Assembly (NCBI RefSeq): GCF_000308835.1
Contig: NZ_BAGN01000422.1
Location: forward strand, 1 to 64,000
DNA from: Nocardia vinacea NBRC 16497
GTDB taxonomy: Bacteria; Actinomycetota; Actinomycetes; Mycobacteriales; Mycobacteriaceae
Direction: 5' to 3'
Length of the DNA stretch: 64,000 nucleotides
Positions 60,728 through 64,000 of this stretch are shown in pieces. Position 1 is the stretch's first letter. Every line of letters starts with the position of its first letter. Under the pieces are notes generated by a model. It was given only the letters and a program-made list of their open reading frames with translations. It searched no databases and had not been told where the DNA came from. The position numbers and the translations under genes are program-made.

Positions 60728-62179
60728 TTACCGTGCGGCGCGGGCAGACAGTGCCGCCGCAACCAGAACCGTGACACCCTCCGCAATCGCGGTGCCGCCC
60801 AACGCATGTGCCGCCGACAGGGCCGTACTGCCCACGAGGCCCAGGAATACCGTTCCGAAGCACGCGATCCCGACCACGACGCCGAGCTGCACACTGGTCA
60901 CCAGAATGCCGCTGGCATCGGCCGCAAGGGCCATCGGGATCCTGGCCAGGGTGCGGGTCATCAGCGGGCTGAAGGCGAGGCCGAAACCGATGCCCTGGAT
61001 CCCGAAGACGACCAGCGGCAACGGCCCGAAGTCGGCGCCGTTGCGCAGCATCATGCCCAGCGCCACCATGGTGGCCGCGCCGACCACCAGGCCGAACGGA
61101 ATCATGGTGGCGTGCAGGCGATGTGGGATGCGCTCCCAGTTCAAACTGGCCAGCGCGAAAGTCACGCCCATCGGGATGAACAGCAGGCCCGCGTGCAGCG
61201 CGGTGTAGCCGAGAGTGCTCTGCAGGTGTATCGCCATGACGAACATCCAGCCCCCGAAGGTCGCCATGATCGTGAACAGCGTGCCCGCGGTGAGCGCCAG
61301 CCCCGGCGACTTCAGCACCCGCTGCGCGAACAGCGGTTCACCGTCGCGTGCCGCGACCGCCCGCTCGATCGCCACGAACAATCCGACACCGATCACGCTG
61401 GTGCCCAACATGATCCATGTCCACAGCGGCCAGTCCTGCTCATGCCCCAGCACCAGAGGCAACACGAGCAGCAGCACCGAGACGGTGAGCATGGTCAGAC
61501 CCGCGAGATCGAGTTTCCGATCGAATCGCGCAGTGGCCGTGGGCAATACCCGCGGCGCAATCAGCAGAAGCACCGCACCGATCGGGACATTCACCAGGAA
61601 TACACCGCGCCAGCTACTCCCGAAAAGGTCGGCATTGACGATCAATCCGCCCGCCACCTGACCGACGACCATACCGCCGGAAATGATCGCCGAATACGCA
61701 CTGAGCGCCTTGGCCCTGGCATCGCCGGTGAAATTCCGCTGGATCATGGTCATGATCTGCGGAATCATCGCCGCGGCCCCCGCGCCCTGCAGGAACCGGA
61801 AGACGATGAGCGAGAACTCATTCCATGCCAACCCGCAGGCCAGCGAGGCAACGGTGAACACCGCGAGCCCGGTGATGAAGGTGTTGCGCTGAGTGAACCG
61901 ATCACCCAATCGCGCACCGGTCACGAGCAGCACGGCATAGGCGATCACATACCCCGCGACGATCAACTGCAGCGCGGATCCACTGGTATGCAACGAAGTA
62001 CGAATAGAAGGAATGGCGACATTCACGATCGAGGCATCGAGTACCGCCATGAACTGCCCGGTGAGCAACACCGCGAGCACCGCGATGGTCCACCGCGCAC
62101 CGAACGCGGCGGGTTGAACTGCCGATCCCGCAACGGCCGACGTGGCCGCAGCGTTACCAGGCTGCAAGGTCTGAGTCAT
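60728..62179 (-). CDS. MFS transporter, DHA2 (EmrB/QacA-like)
   Basis: A 483-residue membrane protein with about 14 hydrophobic segments. Family motifs: FMAVLDASIVNVAIPSI in TM1 (motif D1), GARLGDRFTQRN (motif A), and RFLQGAGAAAMIP with VNVPIG after. A drug:H+ antiporter. It precedes the two flavin monooxygenase genes on the same strand (134 bp), suggesting resistance or efflux with modification. ATG 62179 is used, although no strong ribosome site is seen. Confidence 0.92.
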   Translation of the reverse strand: MTQTLQPGNAAATSAVAGSAVQPAAFGARWTIAVLAVLLTGQFMAVLDASIVNVAIPSIRTSLHTSGSALQLIVAGYVIAYAVLLVTGARLGDRFTQRNTFITGLAVFTVASLACGLAWNEFSLIVFRFLQGAGAAAMIPQIMTMIQRNFTGDARAKALSAYSAIISGGMVVGQVAGGLIVNADLFGSSWRGVFLVNVPIGAVLLLIAPRVLPTATARFDRKLDLAGLTMLTVSVLLLVLPLVLGHEQDWPLWTWIMLGTSVIGVGLFVAIERAVAARDGEPLFAQRVLKSPGLALTAGTLFTIMATFGGWMFVMAIHLQSTLGYTALHAGLLFIPMGVTFALASLNWERIPHRLHATMIPFGLVVGAATMVALGMMLRNGADFGPLPLVVFGIQGIGFGLAFSPLMTRTLARIPMALAADASGILVTSVQLGVVVGIACFGTVFLGLVGSTALSAAHALGGTAIAEGVTVLVAAALSARAAR

Positions 62180-62204
62180 GTCATGAGCTTGCAACCGATC
62201 CGAC

Positions 62205-62233
62205 ACCAGTAACAGGAGTCCGATAACACTGGT
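62205..62233. promoter_or_regulatory. Inverted repeat ACCAGT / ACTGGT before MFS gene
   Basis: Arms of 6 bp with a 17-nt spacer lie in the 80-bp leader of the exporter gene, flanked by a second TACTGG. Candidate repressor site; no regulator gene adjoins. Confidence 0.35.
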
Positions 62234-62259
62234 ACTGGCAACACCTGGATAGGGGTCCG

Positions 62260-62883
62260 TCAGGGTAATTCGAAGCCCAGGGCCTCGGCTGCGGCGGCGG
62301 GGGTCGGCTGGGACCAGCGGTCGGTGAGGGTCTGGGTAGAGGTCAGGGAGCGGGTGATGGCGCGATCGATGTAGAGGGTGCCGTCGAGGTGGTCGGTTTC
62401 GTGTTGGACGATACGGGCGGGCCAGCCGGAGACCTCCTCGTCCAGTTCGCGGCCGCGCTCGTCCTGTCCGCGCAGGCGCACGTGGGCGTGGCGCGCGACG
62501 ACGGCCTGCCAGCCCGGAACGCTCAGGCACCCCTCGAAGAATGCGGCGCGTACGTCGCCGATGGGTTCGTAGGTCGGATTGACCAGAACTCGGAACGGTA
62601 GCGGGACCCGTCCGCGGACCGCGCGCACCTCATCGGTCACATCGGCCGGATCCTCCAGCACTGCCAGCCGCAGCGGTATCCCGACCTGAGGTGCGGCCAG
62701 TCCGACACCGGGTGCGGCATGCATCGTCTCCCGCATCGCCCACACCAAGCGGTCCAACTGCGCCTGCGTCAGCTGGCCGTCGTAGCGCGCGGCCGGCGCG
62801 CGCAGGACGGGATCACCGGCGGTAACAATGGAGAGTGGACCACCGAGCAGCGTCTCGACAAGATCGGGAAGCGGGATCGTCAT
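62260..62883 (-). CDS. def: Peptide deformylase
   Basis: A 207-residue metallohydrolase. Motif 1 GVGLAAPQVG, motif 2 EGCLSVPG (Cys ligand) and motif 3 QHETDHLDG (HExxH) are all intact. It removes the formyl group from nascent proteins. ATG 62883 is used; the frame extends a little upstream without a ribosome site. It is alone, not beside fmt, and may be the second deformylase that many actinomycetes carry. Confidence 0.93.
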   Translation of the reverse strand: MTIPLPDLVETLLGGPLSIVTAGDPVLRAPAARYDGQLTQAQLDRLVWAMRETMHAAPGVGLAAPQVGIPLRLAVLEDPADVTDEVRAVRGRVPLPFRVLVNPTYEPIGDVRAAFFEGCLSVPGWQAVVARHAHVRLRGQDERGRELDEEVSGWPARIVQHETDHLDGTLYIDRAITRSLTSTQTLTDRWSQPTPAAAAEALGFELP

Positions 62884-62961
62884 AGTTTCAGCATCGCAAA
62901 GCGCCGCGCGGCGCAATGATATGGCCAGGCCCGTTGCCGAATATGGACCGCCCTGGAATAT

Positions 62962-62974
62962 TTAGCCAGGCTAA
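62962..62974. promoter_or_regulatory. TTAGCC-A-GGCTAA palindrome upstream of carboxylic acid reductase
   Basis: Perfect 6-bp arms around one base, 75 bp before the reductase ATG and in the divergent region with def. It matches the actinobacterial iron box poorly (about 12 of 19 positions), so the binding protein is unknown. Confidence 0.4.
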
Positions 62975-63049
62975 CGTGTTACTGGATACAGGCGTCTTCA
63001 ATCTGAACAGAACAACCGACGGTCGGCATGCGACCGAAGGAGGCTGGCC

Positions 63050-64000
63050 ATGATTATTGATACGCGGATGGAACAGGTCATGAATCGCATCGCCGACCTG
63101 TACGCCACCTATCCGGACATTCGCAACGCGCGACCGAAACCGGAGACTTTCGCCGCGATCCGAGAACCTGGAATGCGGCCATCACAGATCGTGGCGACGG
63201 TCGTGGCGGCCTATGCCGATCGCCCCGCGCTCGGGCACCGGGTCCTCGAACCCACCGCGGACGAGTCCGGGCGGCGCACGCTGCGACCGCTGCCCGAATT
63301 CGCCACCATCACTTACGGCGAGTTGTGGGCGCGCGTCGGTGCGATCGCCGCTGCCTGGCATCACAATCCCGACAACCCCATCAAAGCAGGCGACTTCATC
63401 GCGACACTCGGCTTCACCAGCGGCGACTACACCACGCTCGATCTGGCCTGTCTGTATCTCGGCGCGGTCGCCGTCCCGCTGCAGGCAGGTGCGGCACCGA
63501 AGCAATTGTCGGCGATCATTGCCGAGACCGAACCGCGCATCCTCGCCGCGACCCCCGAAACCCTCACTACCGCAGTGGAATGCGTCCTCGCGGGCCCGAC
63601 GCCGGAACGCCTCGTGGTCTTCGATTACCACCCCGAGGACGATGATCAGCACGACGCATTCGAATCCGCCCGCGACCGCCTGGCGAACACTCCGATAGCG
63701 GTGGAATCGCTGGAGTCGGTACTCGAACGCGGCCGTACCCTGCCGCCCGCGCCGCTGTTCGTACCCGACGACGACGCTTTGGAACTGCTGATCTACACCT
63801 CCGGCAGCACCGGAACCCCCAAGGGTGCGATGTACACCAGCCGGTTGGTAACCGCGATGTGGTTGGCCCAGCCGGAGGTCGGGGGGATCGGCATGAACTA
63901 CATGCCGATGAGCCATATGGCCGGACGCATGTCGCTCTACGGCGTACTGGCCCGCGGCGGCACCGCGTATTTCACGGCCAAGAGCGATATATCGACGCTT
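63050..64000 (+). CDS. car: Carboxylic acid reductase (CAR), N-terminal part, cut by window end
   Basis: The first 317 residues are open to the window edge. AAGGAGG precedes the ATG. The sequence follows, from memory, the Nocardia CAR closely: PGMRPSQIVATVVAAYADRPALG, LPEFATITYGELW, AAWHHNPDNP, LVVFDYHPEDDDQ, and ATP motif YTSGSTGTPKGAMYT (from residue 249), then NYMPMSHMAGR. The full enzyme (about 1170 residues) has adenylation, carrier and reductase domains and reduces carboxylic acids to aldehydes with ATP and NADPH. Only the adenylation domain is visible here. Confidence 0.9.
   Translation, partial: MIIDTRMEQVMNRIADLYATYPDIRNARPKPETFAAIREPGMRPSQIVATVVAAYADRPALGHRVLEPTADESGRRTLRPLPEFATITYGELWARVGAIAAAWHHNPDNPIKAGDFIATLGFTSGDYTTLDLACLYLGAVAVPLQAGAAPKQLSAIIAETEPRILAATPETLTTAVECVLAGPTPERLVVFDYHPEDDDQHDAFESARDRLANTPIAVESLESVLERGRTLPPAPLFVPDDDALELLIYTSGSTGTPKGAMYTSRLVTAMWLAQPEVGGIGMNYMPMSHMAGRMSLYGVLARGGTAYFTAKSDISTL

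Noticed and set aside
63182..63916. A 244-codon minus-strand frame near the right edge
   Set aside because: Antisense to the carboxylic acid reductase start, which has clear adenylation motifs and a good ribosome site.

Overview
The window reads as a chromosomal segment of a mycolic-acid actinomycete, most likely Nocardia. The evidence is the high GC content with strong G/C third positions, frequent ATGA/GTGA gene overlaps and GTG starts. Lineage-typical families also appear: antigen-85-like esterases, fused HadA/HadB-type dehydratases, an acyl-ACP desaturase, an acyl-CoA carboxylase beta subunit, an Rv1733c-type protein, an XRE plus DUF574 methyltransferase pair, CFP30B-like VOC proteins, and a carboxylic acid reductase that closely resembles the Nocardia enzyme as I remember it. 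I see no tRNA, rRNA, CRISPR array, phage gene or insertion sequence.

Layout. 1-5.4 kb: small oxidoreductase genes, a DUF2599 lipoprotein and two secreted LIP-type lipases. 5.4-9.8 kb: a HadAB-type dehydratase, XRE regulator, DUF574 methyltransferase, TetR and an Rv1733c-like membrane protein. 10-15 kb: accD, a regulator that has lost its DNA-binding domain, a desaturase and a secreted esterase, all pointing to lipid and envelope work. 15-21 kb: a lipoprotein, a membrane-anchored GH65 (acid-trehalase-like) protein frameshifted in its carbohydrate-binding tail, a luciferase-like oxidoreductase, a HadAB paralogue lacking the catalytic His, and a YdcF-like protein. 21.5-31.6 kb: a secreted lipase and a mycolyltransferase-like esterase that share a 37-bp upstream element, VOC and esterase genes, three small membrane proteins, and a full-length PucR-type regulator.

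32.4-50.7 kb is the most notable part: a twelve-gene, tightly coupled operon for an unrecognised amino-lipid-like product. It encodes two acyl carrier proteins, a fatty acyl-AMP ligase and a 1995-residue protein. That protein joins a class III aminotransferase, a domain I recognise as a cyanobacterial-type acyl-ACP reductase, a rifampin-phosphotransferase-like dikinase and a thymidylate-kinase-like P-loop domain. The other products are a second P-loop kinase, a P450, a free-standing second dikinase, a serine-palmitoyltransferase-like alpha-oxoamine synthase, a nucleotidyltransferase, a HAD phosphatase, a diacylglycerol/sphingosine-kinase-like enzyme and an SDR. Inferred logic: fatty acid is loaded on ACP, reduced to aldehyde and transaminated to amine and/or condensed with an amino acid to an aminoketone, then reduced, hydroxylated and phosphorylated. 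No ketosynthase, condensation domain, thioesterase, phosphopantetheinyl transferase or transporter is present, so this is not an ordinary PKS or NRPS cluster.

50.9-64 kb: a HAD-IIIC-like protein, a MarR/hydrolase divergent pair with a clear operator, dihydroxy-acid dehydratase, an ECF41-like sigma factor beside a DoxX gene, a 476-bp non-coding stretch rich in inverted repeats, a GMC oxidoreductase, two flavin monooxygenases with an MFS exporter, peptide deformylase, and the first 317 codons of a carboxylic acid reductase cut by the window edge.
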